64,000 nucleotides of DNA from Bacillota bacterium (GTDB lineage: Bacteria > Bacillota > Clostridia > Oscillospirales > Ruminococcaceae). The position numbers and the translations under genes are program-made. Positions 1 through 8,785 of this stretch are shown one piece after another; positions within the stretch are counted from its first letter, which is position 1; the number at the start of each line of letters is the position of its first letter. Location: positions 51,257-115,256 of the forward strand of contig JAEZYS010000018.1 in NCBI GenBank assembly GCA_023418925.1. Direction: 5' to 3'. Under the pieces are notes generated by a model. That model had not been told where the DNA came from. It searched no databases and worked only from the letters and a program-made list of their open reading frames with translations.

Positions 1-277
1 TTTGACACCACTCATCGTCAGAGAGTTTATCAGGTTTGAAAAGAACTGAATCGGATATTCCGATTTTTCCGATATCATGAAGATTAGCAGCAAGATTAAT
101 CTGTATTGCCATATCCTGAGTTAATTGTAATACCCCGCAAAGAAGACATGACAATTGAGTTACTCTCCTTGAATGATCACCCGTAAGCGGGTCTCTTACA
201 TTCAGGGCCCAGGAGATACATTCAGCAAACTGATGGTTCATAAAGTTGTCAAGACTCTGTTTAACTTCAATATCCAT
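1..277 (-). CDS. HD-GYP/HDIG domain protein, N-terminal part (runs off the window)
   Basis: Reading leftward from an ATG at 277, the frame stays open to the window edge. It encodes MDIEVKQSLDNF, then DPLTGDHSRRV and NLHDIGKIGISD. The HDIGKIGI string and the earlier GDHSRRV are the metal-binding histidine/aspartate motifs of HD-GYP phosphohydrolases, which usually hydrolyse cyclic di-GMP. GGAGGGT lies just upstream of the ATG. Only about 92 residues are visible, so the GYP motif and any sensor domain cannot be checked. No N-terminal membrane segment is present, so the protein starts directly with the HD region. Catalytic activity on cyclic di-GMP is family knowledge. Confidence 0.75.
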   Translation of the reverse strand, partial: MDIEVKQSLDNFMNHQFAECISWALNVRDPLTGDHSRRVTQLSCLLCGVLQLTQDMAIQINLAANLHDIGKIGISDSVLFKPDKLSDDEWCQ

Positions 278-565
278 ACGACCCTCCAAAATATTATACC
301 CATCAAAACGTCATAAAAAATTGTGTTCAAAAGAATACCCTTCATTTATCAGATTATAACATATATTTATGAATAATTTGTAGAAAAATCCCTGCACTTT
401 GTTAATGTACTAACAATTTATATCGCAGAATATGTATAATTTTATGCATATTTTTTTATAGAATTTTTGTAGTTTTTATTAAGTTAAGCAATATATGGAA
501 TATTATAAAATTATATATTTACAGATTTTAAGTTTATTATTGCTACCATAAATATTAAAAGTTTA
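278..565. other. AT-rich intergenic region without a gene
   Basis: No plausible coding frame is seen. A TATAAT-like hexamer on the minus strand (near 292-297) could be the -10 for the HD-GYP gene, but its -35 is poor. The rest is featureless AT-rich sequence up to the tRNA-Arg terminator. Confidence 0.5.
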
Positions 566-604
566 AATAAAAAAGGCATTGTTCAGAAAATCGAACAATG
601 CCTT
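566..604 (-). terminator. Intrinsic terminator after tRNA-Arg
   Basis: A perfect 12-bp stem (573-584 with 593-604) is followed, reading on the minus strand, by a run of T. It lies just downstream of the leftward tRNA gene. Confidence 0.85.
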
Positions 605-614
605 AATCTATCTA

Positions 615-691
615 TGGCGTTCCCGAGGTGATTCGAACACCCGACCTGCCGCTTAGGAGGCGGCCGCTCTATCCTGCTGAGCTACGGAAAC
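615..691 (-). tRNA. tRNA-Arg (anticodon CCT)
   Basis: The minus strand folds as a complete cloverleaf. The acceptor arm is GTTTCCG/CGGGAAC, the anticodon loop CTCCTAA carries CCT and reads AGG, and the T arm holds GTTCGAATC. The discriminator is G and the CCA end is encoded. It is a single gene with its own terminator. Confidence 0.95.
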
Positions 692-821
692 AATTCTGCA
701 TGTGCATAAAAAATAGACTGATATAGCTTTTATTTGTGGACACAATATTTTTATTATATACAATTAGAAATTATATCACAAAAACTCTGCTTTCGCAATA
801 GTATTTTTATAAAATATTTTC

Positions 822-850
822 TTGTAAATTAGTACAATTTCTGATATAAT
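822..850 (+). promoter_or_regulatory. Promoter of ilvE
   Basis: TTGTAA (822-827), a 17-bp spacer and TATAAT (845-850), with TGA directly before the -10 forming an extended -10. Confidence 0.75.
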
Positions 851-903
851 ATTATTATATTTTTTTGTAGACTATAAATTTTTATATGAAAGGACTAATT
901 ATT

Positions 904-1992
904 ATGATGGAAATAAAAGTAGTAAAAACTACTACTCCGAAGCAGAAACCACTTGATGAGACAAAACTTGGATTCGGTAAAATCTTTACTGACCATATGT
1001 TCCTTATGAACTATGATGAGGGACAGGGCTGGCATGATGCAAGAATTGTTCCTTACGGTCCTATACCTCTTGATCCTGCTGCAATGGTTCTTCACTACGG
1101 TCAGGCTGACTTTGAAGGCTTGAAGGCCTACAGAACTGCTGACGGTAAGATTCAGCTTTTCCGCCCTGATCAGAATATGGCAAGGCTTAACGTTTCAAAT
1201 GATCGTCTCTGTATTCCACAGATTGACGAGGCTTTCTGCGTTGAAGCTGTAAAGAGGCTTGTAAGCATTGATAAGGAATGGGTACCAACAGCTGAAGGAA
1301 CATCACTTTACATCAGACCATTTATTTTTGCAGCTGATCCTATGGTTGGAGTTCATCCTGCAAAGCACCTCATTTTCTGTATCATCCTCTCACCAGTAGG
1401 GGCTTATTATGCAAACGGTCTTGCTCCTGTTAAGATTTATGTTGAACAGAATTATGTTCGTGCAGTAACAGGCGGAACAGGCTTTACAAAGGCTGCTGCT
1501 AACTATGCTATTTCACTTAAGGCACAGGCTGATGCTGAACTTGAAGGATATTCACAGGTTCTTTGGCTTGATGGTGTAAATCGTAAGTACATCGAAGAAG
1601 TAGGCGCTATGAACGTATTCTTTGTTGTAGACGGCGAAGTTATCACTCCAAGCCTTGACAGAAAATCAATCCTCAGCGGTATCACAAGGAAGTCATGTAT
1701 TGAACTTCTCAGGTCATTAGGCTATAAGGTTACAGAACGTGACATTGAAATTAATGAACTCACAAAGGCATATGATGAAGGCAAGTTTGATGAAGCTTTC
1801 GGTACAGGTACTGCTGCTGTTATCTCACCAATTGGTGAACTCAAGTACGGTGACAAGGTTATGTCAATCAACAACGGTAACATCGGATCAATCTCACAAA
1901 AACTTTACGATACACTCACAGGTATTCAGTGGGGCAGAATTGAAGATAAGTTCGACTGGACTACACCTGTTGAAGGATGCTGCTGCAAGTAA
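904..1992 (+). CDS. ilvE: Branched-chain amino acid aminotransferase
   Basis: This is a 362-residue class IV PLP aminotransferase, which transfers the amino group between glutamate and the keto acids of Leu, Ile and Val. The PLP lysine lies in the FTKAAANYA segment, followed by EEVGAMNVFFV and the C-terminal GTGTAAVISPIG phosphate-contact region. Length fits the BCAT subfamily of about 340-360 residues. AAAGGA at 889-894 overlaps an in-frame ATG at 886 but sits 9 nt from ATG 904, so 904 is the start. The protein ends in three cysteines (GCCCK), which is unusual but of unknown meaning. The gene is monocistronic, with its own promoter and terminator. Confidence 0.93.
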   Translation: MMEIKVVKTTTPKQKPLDETKLGFGKIFTDHMFLMNYDEGQGWHDARIVPYGPIPLDPAAMVLHYGQADFEGLKAYRTADGKIQLFRPDQNMARLNVSNDRLCIPQIDEAFCVEAVKRLVSIDKEWVPTAEGTSLYIRPFIFAADPMVGVHPAKHLIFCIILSPVGAYYANGLAPVKIYVEQNYVRAVTGGTGFTKAAANYAISLKAQADAELEGYSQVLWLDGVNRKYIEEVGAMNVFFVVDGEVITPSLDRKSILSGITRKSCIELLRSLGYKVTERDIEINELTKAYDEGKFDEAFGTGTAAVISPIGELKYGDKVMSINNGNIGSISQKLYDTLTGIQWGRIEDKFDWTTPVEGCCCK

Positions 1993-2005
1993 TTTAACAT
2001 TTCAG

Positions 2006-2037
2006 ACGGCAGGGCTTTTACCCTGCCGTTTTGTTTT
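2006..2037 (+). terminator. Intrinsic terminator of ilvE
   Basis: A 9-bp GC-rich stem (ACGGCAGGG with CCCTGCCGT) is followed by TTTTGTTTTT. Confidence 0.9.
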
Positions 2038-2045
2038 TAAAAATG

Positions 2046-2074
2046 TTGATATCATCAATTTAATGTGGTATAAT
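2046..2074 (+). promoter_or_regulatory. Promoter of purB
   Basis: TTGATA (2046-2051), a 17-bp spacer and TATAAT (2069-2074) preceded by TGG. It begins directly after the ilvE terminator. Confidence 0.8.
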
Positions 2075-2110
2075 GTCAAAGAAAATCAGATTTAATAAGG
2101 AGTTTTGAAA

Positions 2111-3547
2111 ATGTCAGGATACAACAGCTATGAATCCCCTTTCTGCACCAGATATGCCAGTAAGGAAATGCAGTTCATCTTCTCTGCTGATAAAAAATTT
2201 ACAACATGGAGAAAGCTCTGGGTTGCACTTGCAAGAGCAGAAATGAAGCTTGGTCTGCCTATAACTGAAAGTCAGGTCAAAGAGCTTGAAGAAAACATTG
2301 AAAATATAGACTATGATGTTGCTGCTGAAAGAGAAAAGCAGGTTCGTCACGACGTTATGGCTCATGTATATACCTATGGAAAAGCATGCCCTAATGCAAA
2401 GGGTATTATCCACCTCGGAGCAACATCATGCTATGTCGGCGACAACACAGATGTAATTATAATGAGAGATGCAATGAAGGTAGTAAGAAGAAAGCTTATC
2501 AACGTTATTGCACAGCTTGCTGATTTTGCTGAAAAGTATAAGGCTATGCCTTGTCTTGCATATACACATCTTCAGCCTGCACAGCTTACAACTGTTGGCA
2601 AAAGAGCAACACTCTGGATGAATGAACTGCTCATGGATCTTGAAGAACTTGATTTCAGAATTGCTTCCCTCAAACTTCTCGGTTCAAAAGGTACAACAGG
2701 CACACAGGCTTCATTCGTTGAGCTCTTCGACGGTGATAATGAAAAGATAAAGAAGCTTGAAAAGATGATTGCTGATGAAATGGGATTTGACGGCGTTGTT
2801 CCTGTTTCAGGTCAGACCTATTCAAGAAAGGTTGACTCATATATAGTATCTGTTCTTAGCGGAATCGCACAGTCAGCTATGAAGTTTGCTAACGACCTCC
2901 GTATCCTCCAGAACTTTAAGGAGATGGAAGAGCCATTTGAAAAGAATCAGATTGGTTCATCTGCTATGCCTTACAAGAGAAACCCTATGAGAAGTGAAAG
3001 AATTACTGCACTTGCACGTTATGTAATGATTGACACACTTAACCCAGCATTTACAGCAGGTACACAGTGGTTTGAAAGAACACTTGATGACTCTGCTAAC
3101 AAGAGAATTGCTGTTGCAGAAGGCTTCCTAGCTGTTGACGCTATCCTTAATATTATGTTGAACGTTACATCTGAACTTGTTGTTTATCCAAAGGTTGTCC
3201 GTCAGAGAGTAATGAAGGAACTTCCTTTCATGGCTTCTGAAAACATTATGATGAATGCTGTAAAGAAGGGCGGAGATCGTCAGGAACTCCACGAAAAGCT
3301 CAGAGAATATGCTATGCAGGCAGGAAAGAAAGTCAAGGAAGAAGGCCTTGAAAATGACCTTATTGAAAGAGTGCTTGCAGACCCTGACTTCAAGATTACA
3401 GCTGAAGAAATGGACGCTATCCTCAAGCCTGAAAGCTTCACAGGAAGAAGTGAACAGCAAGTTAATGAGTTCCTTGCTGAATGTATCAAGCCTATACTTG
3501 ACAGCAATAGGGATATTCTTAACGAAACAGCAGAACTTACGGTTTGA
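2111..3547 (+). CDS. purB: Adenylosuccinate lyase
   Basis: This 478-residue member of the fumarase/aspartase superfamily should cleave SAICAR and adenylosuccinate in purine synthesis, as a cytosolic tetramer. The superfamily signature SSAMPYKRNPMRSER is near residue 290, and the earlier TSCYVGDNTD and THLQPAQ segments carry the other two conserved regions. AAGGAG at 2097-2102 is 8 nt before ATG 2111; an in-frame TTG at 2105 is too close to the ribosome-binding site. It stands alone, away from other pur genes. Confidence 0.93.
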   Translation: MSGYNSYESPFCTRYASKEMQFIFSADKKFTTWRKLWVALARAEMKLGLPITESQVKELEENIENIDYDVAAEREKQVRHDVMAHVYTYGKACPNAKGIIHLGATSCYVGDNTDVIIMRDAMKVVRRKLINVIAQLADFAEKYKAMPCLAYTHLQPAQLTTVGKRATLWMNELLMDLEELDFRIASLKLLGSKGTTGTQASFVELFDGDNEKIKKLEKMIADEMGFDGVVPVSGQTYSRKVDSYIVSVLSGIAQSAMKFANDLRILQNFKEMEEPFEKNQIGSSAMPYKRNPMRSERITALARYVMIDTLNPAFTAGTQWFERTLDDSANKRIAVAEGFLAVDAILNIMLNVTSELVVYPKVVRQRVMKELPFMASENIMMNAVKKGGDRQELHEKLREYAMQAGKKVKEEGLENDLIERVLADPDFKITAEEMDAILKPESFTGRSEQQVNEFLAECIKPILDSNRDILNETAELTV

Positions 3548-3554
3548 TTATATA

Positions 3555-3595
3555 AAAAAATGCTGTCAGCAAGCTTATTGCCGACAGCATTTTCC
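3555..3595. terminator. Bidirectional terminator between purB and the lipoprotein gene
   Basis: A 9-bp stem (AATGCTGTC with GACAGCATT) is flanked by an A run on the left and T residues on the right. It can serve both convergent genes. Confidence 0.8.
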
Positions 3596-3601
3596 TATAT
3601 A

Positions 3602-4090
3602 TTATTCTACTAAAATGAAATCTCCGTCCTTACCAAAGCCGGTTATTGTGTTCTCATCTTTTAAAATAAACCAATAAGGTGACATCTTTCCATCCGAGTA
3701 GTTTTCTTCTTTGGCAAGTACTGTTTCATCAGTAAGACCATGCAAGGTTCTTACAAAGTATGGTTTAACACCAGTCCATCCTGCAACCCATTCCTCTTTA
3801 AATTTTATATCAGATTCTGTTTCGTTGCCTTCGTACCATGATGGCTGCCATGAATCAAACACTGCGGATAAGTCTACATCACAAAATTCAAAAGTAGTTT
3901 CAGTAACATTGATATAATAAGAACTTGTATCTCCATTTAAGTAATATCTTCCCGTTTTCATTACAGGCTCAACAAAGTTTTCATCATGAGTGCATAATGG
4001 CGTTTCATTTTCCGTAGTATACTCTGCAGTATTGCACGAACAAAGGAAAAGCATTGAAGCAAGGCAAAAGGCAATGACTGTTGATTTCAA
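3602..4090 (-). CDS. Putative lipoprotein of unknown function
   Basis: The 162-residue product starts with Lys, a hydrophobic stretch and then FLCSC. Cys19 in L-C-S-C is a slightly atypical lipobox, suggesting a lipid-anchored extracellular protein. The rest is rich in acidic and aromatic residues, with no domain I recognise. The start is a TTG with AGGAG about 10 nt upstream; a GTG three codons earlier is too close to the Shine-Dalgarno. It is convergent with purB and shares its terminator. Confidence 0.6.
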   Translation of the reverse strand: MKSTVIAFCLASMLFLCSCNTAEYTTENETPLCTHDENFVEPVMKTGRYYLNGDTSSYYINVTETTFEFCDVDLSAVFDSWQPSWYEGNETESDIKFKEEWVAGWTGVKPYFVRTLHGLTDETVLAKEENYSDGKMSPYWFILKDENTITGFGKDGDFILVE

Positions 4091-4316
4091 AATAACACAC
4101 GCTCCTGATTTATATTTTATTTTAACAGCTGAATAAAGTATAAATCAATCAAAAGCAAAAGTCAATAATTTAGAAATATATTTTACATTATTTACAACAA
4201 AATTTTAGTATATGTTCATAACCACCATATGCTTACATAATCGTCTACATTAATATAGAATATTATATTATAGTAAACATCAGACGAAAATCTGCCCTTT
4301 TATTTATGTCTCCCTG
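4091..4316. other. Intergenic region without a gene
   Basis: This AT-rich spacer lies upstream of two divergent genes. No coding frame or strong repeat is seen; the promoter at 4317 serves the rightward symporter. Confidence 0.5.
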
Positions 4317-4345
4317 TTGACTTTATGTGAATATTTTGATATAAT
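4317..4345 (+). promoter_or_regulatory. Promoter of the symporter gene
   Basis: TTGACT (4317-4322), a 17-bp spacer and TATAAT (4340-4345) preceded by TGA. A roughly 70-nt leader with a short GCTTTA/TAAAGC hairpin follows. Confidence 0.8.
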
Positions 4346-4422
4346 ATGACTGTTGCTTTAGTGCCATAAAGCATAAATGCGCATAAGCTTTAAAGTGATA
4401 AAATATTATAGGGGATAGAAAA

Positions 4423-5985
4423 ATGATTTATGCAATTCTTGTTGTTTATCTTATAATGATGATAGGCATTGGCGTATATTGCCGTAAGAAAACATCATCT
4501 GTTTCAGAGTTTGTTCTCGGCGGAAGAAGTCTAGGAGGATGGTTTACCGCTTTTGCTTATGGTACATCTTACTTTTCTGCGGTAGTATTTATCGGATATG
4601 CAGGCCAGTTCGGCTGGAACTACGGTGTATCAGCAACATGGGTTGGTATTGGTAATGCTATTCTAGGTTCAGCATTGGTATGGCTTATTCTTGGACGAAG
4701 AACACGAACAATGACAAAATCTCTTAACGTTTCTACAATGCCTGAATTCTTTGAAAAAAGATATGATTCTAAATCCCTTAAAACAGTAGCTGCAATCATA
4801 GTATTCATTTTCCTTATTCCTTATACAGCATCTGTTTATAACGGACTTTCCCGCCTTTTTGAAATGGCATTCAATATTGACTATAAAATTTGTATCACTG
4901 CAATGGCATTGCTTACAGCAGTTTATGTAATTCTCGGCGGTTATATGGCTACTGCAATTACTGACTTTGTACAGGGCATTATAATGCTTGCGGGAATTGT
5001 TGCTGTTGTTATATGTGTTGTCGACGGTCAGGGCGGTTTTACAAATTCACTTGCAGAACTTGGCAAAATTGATGTAGGCGGAAAGACAGAACAGCTTAAC
5101 AGTCTCTTCGGACCTGACCCGATTAATCTTATCGGCGTAATAATCCTTACCTCGCTCGGTACATGGGGACTTCCTCAGATGGTTCAGAAGTTCTATGCTA
5201 TAAAAGATGATGCTGCAATAAAAAAGGGTACTATAATTTCAACACTTTTTGCTGCTGTTGTTGCAGGTGGTTCGTATTTCATGGGCGGATTCGGCAGACT
5301 CTATTGTTCTGCTGACGCTGAAACAGCTACCACAACTGGACGCGCATTAATTCAGACTGCATCAAACGGGAAGCTTGCATTTGACTCGATTGTTCCAGCA
5401 ATGCTTCAGGATACTCTTCCTGATGTTCTTATAGGAGTAGTTGTTGTTCTCGTTCTTTCAGCTTCAATGTCAACTCTTTCATCTCTCGTACTTACTTCAA
5501 GCTCAACACTCACAATCGACCTTATAAAGCCAAATATAAAAAAAGAAATGGATGATAAAAAGCAAGTTTTTGTTATAAGAATTCTTATAGCTGCTTTCAT
5601 CATAATTTCTGTTCTTATTGCACTTAACCCTAATGCTTACATATCAACACTTATGTCTATTTCATGGGGTGCTCTTGCAGGTGCTTTCCTTGCTCCTTTC
5701 ATGTATGGTCTTTTCTCAAAGAAGATTACAAAGGCTGCAGTATGGACCAGCTTTATCACAGGCGTTGGTATTACTGTTGTTCATACTTGTATATTTAGCC
5801 TTGGATTCTTCCCAGAAGCAACAAAAGCAGCAGCTTCACTGAAAATAAATATGGCTTCACCAATTAATGCTGGTGTTATTGCAATGGTAGCGGGACTTAT
5901 AGTTGTTCCGATTGTAAGTGCATTAACTAAGGTAAAGGATCCCGAAAAAGTTGAAGAAATATTTACTTGTTACAGTAATCAATAA
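4423..5985 (+). CDS. Sodium:solute symporter (SSS family)
   Basis: The 520-residue polytopic membrane protein has about 13 predicted transmembrane segments and the SSS fold. It shows the N-terminal FVLGGRSLGGWFTAFAYGTS motif, GYMATAITDFVQGIIM in the fifth to sixth helix region, and SASMSTLSSLVL in helix 8, where SSS proteins bind sodium. Substrate cannot be told from sequence. It lies directly before a phenylacetate-CoA-ligase-like gene, so an organic acid is a reasonable guess, but each gene has its own promoter. Confidence 0.85.
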   Translation: MIYAILVVYLIMMIGIGVYCRKKTSSVSEFVLGGRSLGGWFTAFAYGTSYFSAVVFIGYAGQFGWNYGVSATWVGIGNAILGSALVWLILGRRTRTMTKSLNVSTMPEFFEKRYDSKSLKTVAAIIVFIFLIPYTASVYNGLSRLFEMAFNIDYKICITAMALLTAVYVILGGYMATAITDFVQGIIMLAGIVAVVICVVDGQGGFTNSLAELGKIDVGGKTEQLNSLFGPDPINLIGVIILTSLGTWGLPQMVQKFYAIKDDAAIKKGTIISTLFAAVVAGGSYFMGGFGRLYCSADAETATTTGRALIQTASNGKLAFDSIVPAMLQDTLPDVLIGVVVVLVLSASMSTLSSLVLTSSSTLTIDLIKPNIKKEMDDKKQVFVIRILIAAFIIISVLIALNPNAYISTLMSISWGALAGAFLAPFMYGLFSKKITKAAVWTSFITGVGITVVHTCIFSLGFFPEATKAAASLKINMASPINAGVIAMVAGLIVVPIVSALTKVKDPEKVEEIFTCYSNQ

Positions 5986-5995
5986 TATATGACAA

Positions 5996-6031
5996 AATTT
6001 TGCGGATAGTCTTGTACTGTCCGCAAAATTG
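5996..6031 (+). terminator. Hairpin after the symporter gene
   Basis: The stem ATTTTGCGGA with TCCGCAAAAT, plus inner pairs, is followed by only a short T-containing tail. It overlaps the next gene's promoter. Confidence 0.6.
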
Positions 6032-6040
6032 GTATATAAT
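6012..6040 (+). promoter_or_regulatory. Promoter of the PaaK-like gene, inside the preceding hairpin
   Basis: TTGTAC (6012-6017), a 17-bp spacer and TATAAT (6035-6040). The -35 lies in the loop and descending arm of the symporter terminator. Confidence 0.65.
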
Positions 6041-6108
6041 AATATTAACTTTGACCGGTAACTGTTATGTTTCCAGCGTCACATAAAACATCGAAAAGGA
6101 TGATTAAA

Positions 6109-7404
6109 ATGTTTTTTCAGAAAGATATCGAAACCATGCCCCGTAACAAAATTGAGGAACTTCAGCTAGAACGCTTGAAATGGCTTGTTCAGTATTGTTC
6201 GGATAATATTCCGTTCTATTCAAAAAGACTTGCAGATGCAGGTGTTACCGCTGACAAAATCAAGTCTCTTGACGATATAAAATATATTCCTTATACAACA
6301 AAAGCTGATATCAGAGATACATATCCATTTGGTCTTTTCGGACAGCCTCTAAAAAAGATTGTAAGAATCCATGCTTCATCTGGTACAACAGGTAAGCCTA
6401 CAGTTGTAGGATACACAAAAAACGACCTTGAAAATTGGTCTGACTGTATGGCAAGACTTTGCGTAGCAGTAGGCACAACTGACGAGGATATCGTTCAGGT
6501 TGCTTTTGGTTACGGTCTTTTTACTGGTGCTCTTGGCTTACATTATGCCCTTGAAAAAATCGGATGTGCCGTTGTTCCTTCTTCAAGCGGCAATACTGAA
6601 AAGCAGATTATGCTCATGCAGGACTTCCAGACAACTGCTCTCGTAGCTACTCCTTCATACGCTCAGTACATAGGCGAAATGGCAAAGGAAATGGGCGTTA
6701 TTGATAAGATTAACCTCAAGCTTGGTCTTTTTGGTTCAGAAGGCTGCACAGAAGAAATGCGTAGTCAGATTGAAAAAACTCTCAACCTTTTCGCTACTGA
6801 CAACTATGGTATGTCAGAACTTATGGGACCTGGTATTTCAGGTGAGTGCCGTGAAAGAAATGGAATGCATATAAACGAGGACCACTTCCTTGCTGAAATC
6901 ATTGACTCTGCAACAGGTGAGGTTCTTCCAAAGGGTTCGCAGGGTGAGCTTGTTATCACAACACTCACAAAAGAAGGTATCCCGATGCTCCGTTATAGAA
7001 CAAAGGATATCTCACAGATTGACTATGAACCATGTAAGTGCGGAAGAACATTTGCCAGAATGTCCAAAATCAAGGGACGTGCTGATGATATGCTTAAAAT
7101 CAGGGGCGTTAACGTATTCCCTTCACAGATTGAATCTGTTCTTATGGGATTTGAAGAAATTGCTCCTCATTACCAGCTTGTTGTTACAAGAGTAAACTAT
7201 ACTGACAGGCTTGAAGTCAAGGTTGAACTTGCAGACAGCTCTCTCCTTGAAAATTATGCAAAGCTTGAAGATCTCAGAGGAAGTATTCATCATAATCTTA
7301 AAACCATTCTTGGTATTGATACAAAGGTTTCCCTTGTTGAACATAAATCACTTGAAAGATTCCAAGGCAAGGCAAAGCGTATTGTTGACTTAAGAAACCA
7401 GTAA
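6109..7404 (+). CDS. Phenylacetate-CoA ligase family protein (PaaK-like)
   Basis: The 431-residue adenylate-forming enzyme should activate an aryl or related carboxylic acid with ATP and CoA. The P-loop-like SSGTTGKPT is near residue 88, NYGMSELMGPG near 240, and a C-terminal lid domain begins around KGRADDMLKIRGVNVFPSQ. Length matches PaaK rather than the longer acetyl-CoA synthetases. AAAAGGA at 6094-6100 places the start at ATG 6109; an in-frame ATG at 6067 has no ribosome-binding site. In gut Clostridia such enzymes often accompany indolepyruvate oxidoreductase genes, which are absent here. Confidence 0.85.
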   Translation: MFFQKDIETMPRNKIEELQLERLKWLVQYCSDNIPFYSKRLADAGVTADKIKSLDDIKYIPYTTKADIRDTYPFGLFGQPLKKIVRIHASSGTTGKPTVVGYTKNDLENWSDCMARLCVAVGTTDEDIVQVAFGYGLFTGALGLHYALEKIGCAVVPSSSGNTEKQIMLMQDFQTTALVATPSYAQYIGEMAKEMGVIDKINLKLGLFGSEGCTEEMRSQIEKTLNLFATDNYGMSELMGPGISGECRERNGMHINEDHFLAEIIDSATGEVLPKGSQGELVITTLTKEGIPMLRYRTKDISQIDYEPCKCGRTFARMSKIKGRADDMLKIRGVNVFPSQIESVLMGFEEIAPHYQLVVTRVNYTDRLEVKVELADSSLLENYAKLEDLRGSIHHNLKTILGIDTKVSLVEHKSLERFQGKAKRIVDLRNQ

Positions 7405-7408
7405 AATC

Positions 7409-7460
7409 AAGGCTGCGAAGTAAGGAAGAGCAAACCTTCCTTTTAACGCAGCCTTTATAG
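7409..7460 (+). terminator. Nested double hairpin terminator
   Basis: The outer stem AAGGCTGCG/CGCAGCCTT encloses an inner stem AAGGAAG/CTTCCTT and is followed by T-rich sequence. Confidence 0.7.
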
Positions 7461-7477
7461 TTTAAGGAGTGAAACCA

Positions 7478-8254
7478 TTGGGAAGAATCTATCCCTTGTT
7501 TTCTTCAAGTAAGGGCAATTCAATATACATAGGCAGCAAAACAAGCGGCATACTTATTGATGCAGGTGTATCATATACACGTCTTTGCAAGTCTCTTCAG
7601 CTTAACGAAATAGAACCGTCTGCCATAAGGGCTGTCTTTGTAACTCACGAACATTCTGACCACATCGGCGGCATTAAAATACTAACAAAAAAGCTGAGAA
7701 TTCCTGTCTTTGCTCAATCCTATACACTTGAAGGGCTTTATGACAGAGAGTATATCTGCTCATGCGGCGACGAAATGAAAGGCTCAATATGTATTGGGGA
7801 CATGGAAATCTCGTGCTTTAACACTCCACATGACACACAGGAATCCTGCGGATACAAAATCTATTTTGAAGACGGCAAGTCCTGTGCTGTTTGTACTGAC
7901 CTCGGACATATTACAGAAGAAGTTGAACAAGCTTTGCTTGGAACAGATGCTGTTCTGCTTGAAGCAAACTATGATGAAAATATGCTCAGAACAGGAATAT
8001 ATCCTGCATATCTGAAGTCAAGAATACGTTCAAAATACGGACATCTTTCCAATTCAGACAGTGGTGCTTTTGCAGCAAGACTTATTGAAAGCGGAACAAC
8101 ACGACTTATTCTAGGACATCTGTCGCAGGAGAATAATACGCCACAGACTGCCGACAATACTGTATGCTCATGCTTGTCAGATTATAAGAGAAATTCTGAT
8201 TATTTGCTTAGTATTGCTCCCGTCGAAACAAGCGGCGGATTCATTTCATTCTGA
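7478..8254 (+). CDS. MBL-fold metallo-hydrolase, YycJ/VicX-like
   Basis: The 258-residue metallo-beta-lactamase-fold protein begins with LFSSSKGNS, as YycJ family members do. It carries THEHSDHIGG (metal ligands HxHxDH) near residue 56, FNTPHDTQES, CTDLGH and a late LGHLSQENN histidine. YycJ proteins are proposed to be DNA exonucleases linked to the WalRK regulon; that role is family knowledge. AAGGAG at 7464-7469 is 8 nt from a TTG at 7478, while the longer GTG start overlaps the Shine-Dalgarno. rlmH follows 12 nt later, the usual arrangement in Firmicutes. Confidence 0.85.
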   Translation: MGRIYPLFSSSKGNSIYIGSKTSGILIDAGVSYTRLCKSLQLNEIEPSAIRAVFVTHEHSDHIGGIKILTKKLRIPVFAQSYTLEGLYDREYICSCGDEMKGSICIGDMEISCFNTPHDTQESCGYKIYFEDGKSCAVCTDLGHITEEVEQALLGTDAVLLEANYDENMLRTGIYPAYLKSRIRSKYGHLSNSDSGAFAARLIESGTTRLILGHLSQENNTPQTADNTVCSCLSDYKRNSDYLLSIAPVETSGGFISF

Positions 8255-8266
8255 AAAGGATTTTAT

Positions 8267-8752
8267 ATGCTTAATGTAAATATTATAACCGTTGGAAAGC
8301 TTAAAGAGGCTTATCTGCGTGATGCCTGTAACGAATACTCCAAGCGTCTTTCAGCATTTTGCAAGCTGAATATAACTGAGCTTGCTGAAAGCAGACTTTC
8401 TGACAATCCATCACAAAAGGAAATTGAAAATGCCCTTTTAAATGAAGCAAAAACCATGACACCCCTGCTTTCAGGAAAAGACTCATTTAATATTGCTATG
8501 TGCATTGAGGGAAAACAACTTTCATCCGTTGCGTTTTCAGAAAAGATACAGCAAATAACTGTCGACGGTAAAAGCACACTTAACATTGTTATCGGCAGCT
8601 CATTCGGAATATCCGAGGAGATTAAAAAAATGTGTGCGATGAGATTATCAATGTCTGAAATGACATTTCCTCACCAACTTGCAAGAGTAATGCTGCTTGA
8701 ACAGATTTACCGTGCTTTTCAGATTTCAAACGGCGGAAAGTATCACAAATAA
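8267..8752 (+). CDS. rlmH: 23S rRNA (pseudouridine1915-N3)-methyltransferase RlmH
   Basis: The 161-residue SPOUT methyltransferase modifies pseudouridine 1915 in helix 69 of 23S rRNA. It shows the family start NIITVGKLKEAYL, the SAM-binding knot IVIGSSFGISEEI, and the diagnostic LARVMLLEQIYRAFQI with C-terminal YHK. AAAAGGA precedes the ATG. It is probably co-transcribed with the upstream metallo-hydrolase. Confidence 0.95.
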   Translation: MLNVNIITVGKLKEAYLRDACNEYSKRLSAFCKLNITELAESRLSDNPSQKEIENALLNEAKTMTPLLSGKDSFNIAMCIEGKQLSSVAFSEKIQQITVDGKSTLNIVIGSSFGISEEIKKMCAMRLSMSEMTFPHQLARVMLLEQIYRAFQISNGGKYHK

Positions 8753-8785
8753 ATCGCTTAGATATAAATTGGAGATTGCATACTA

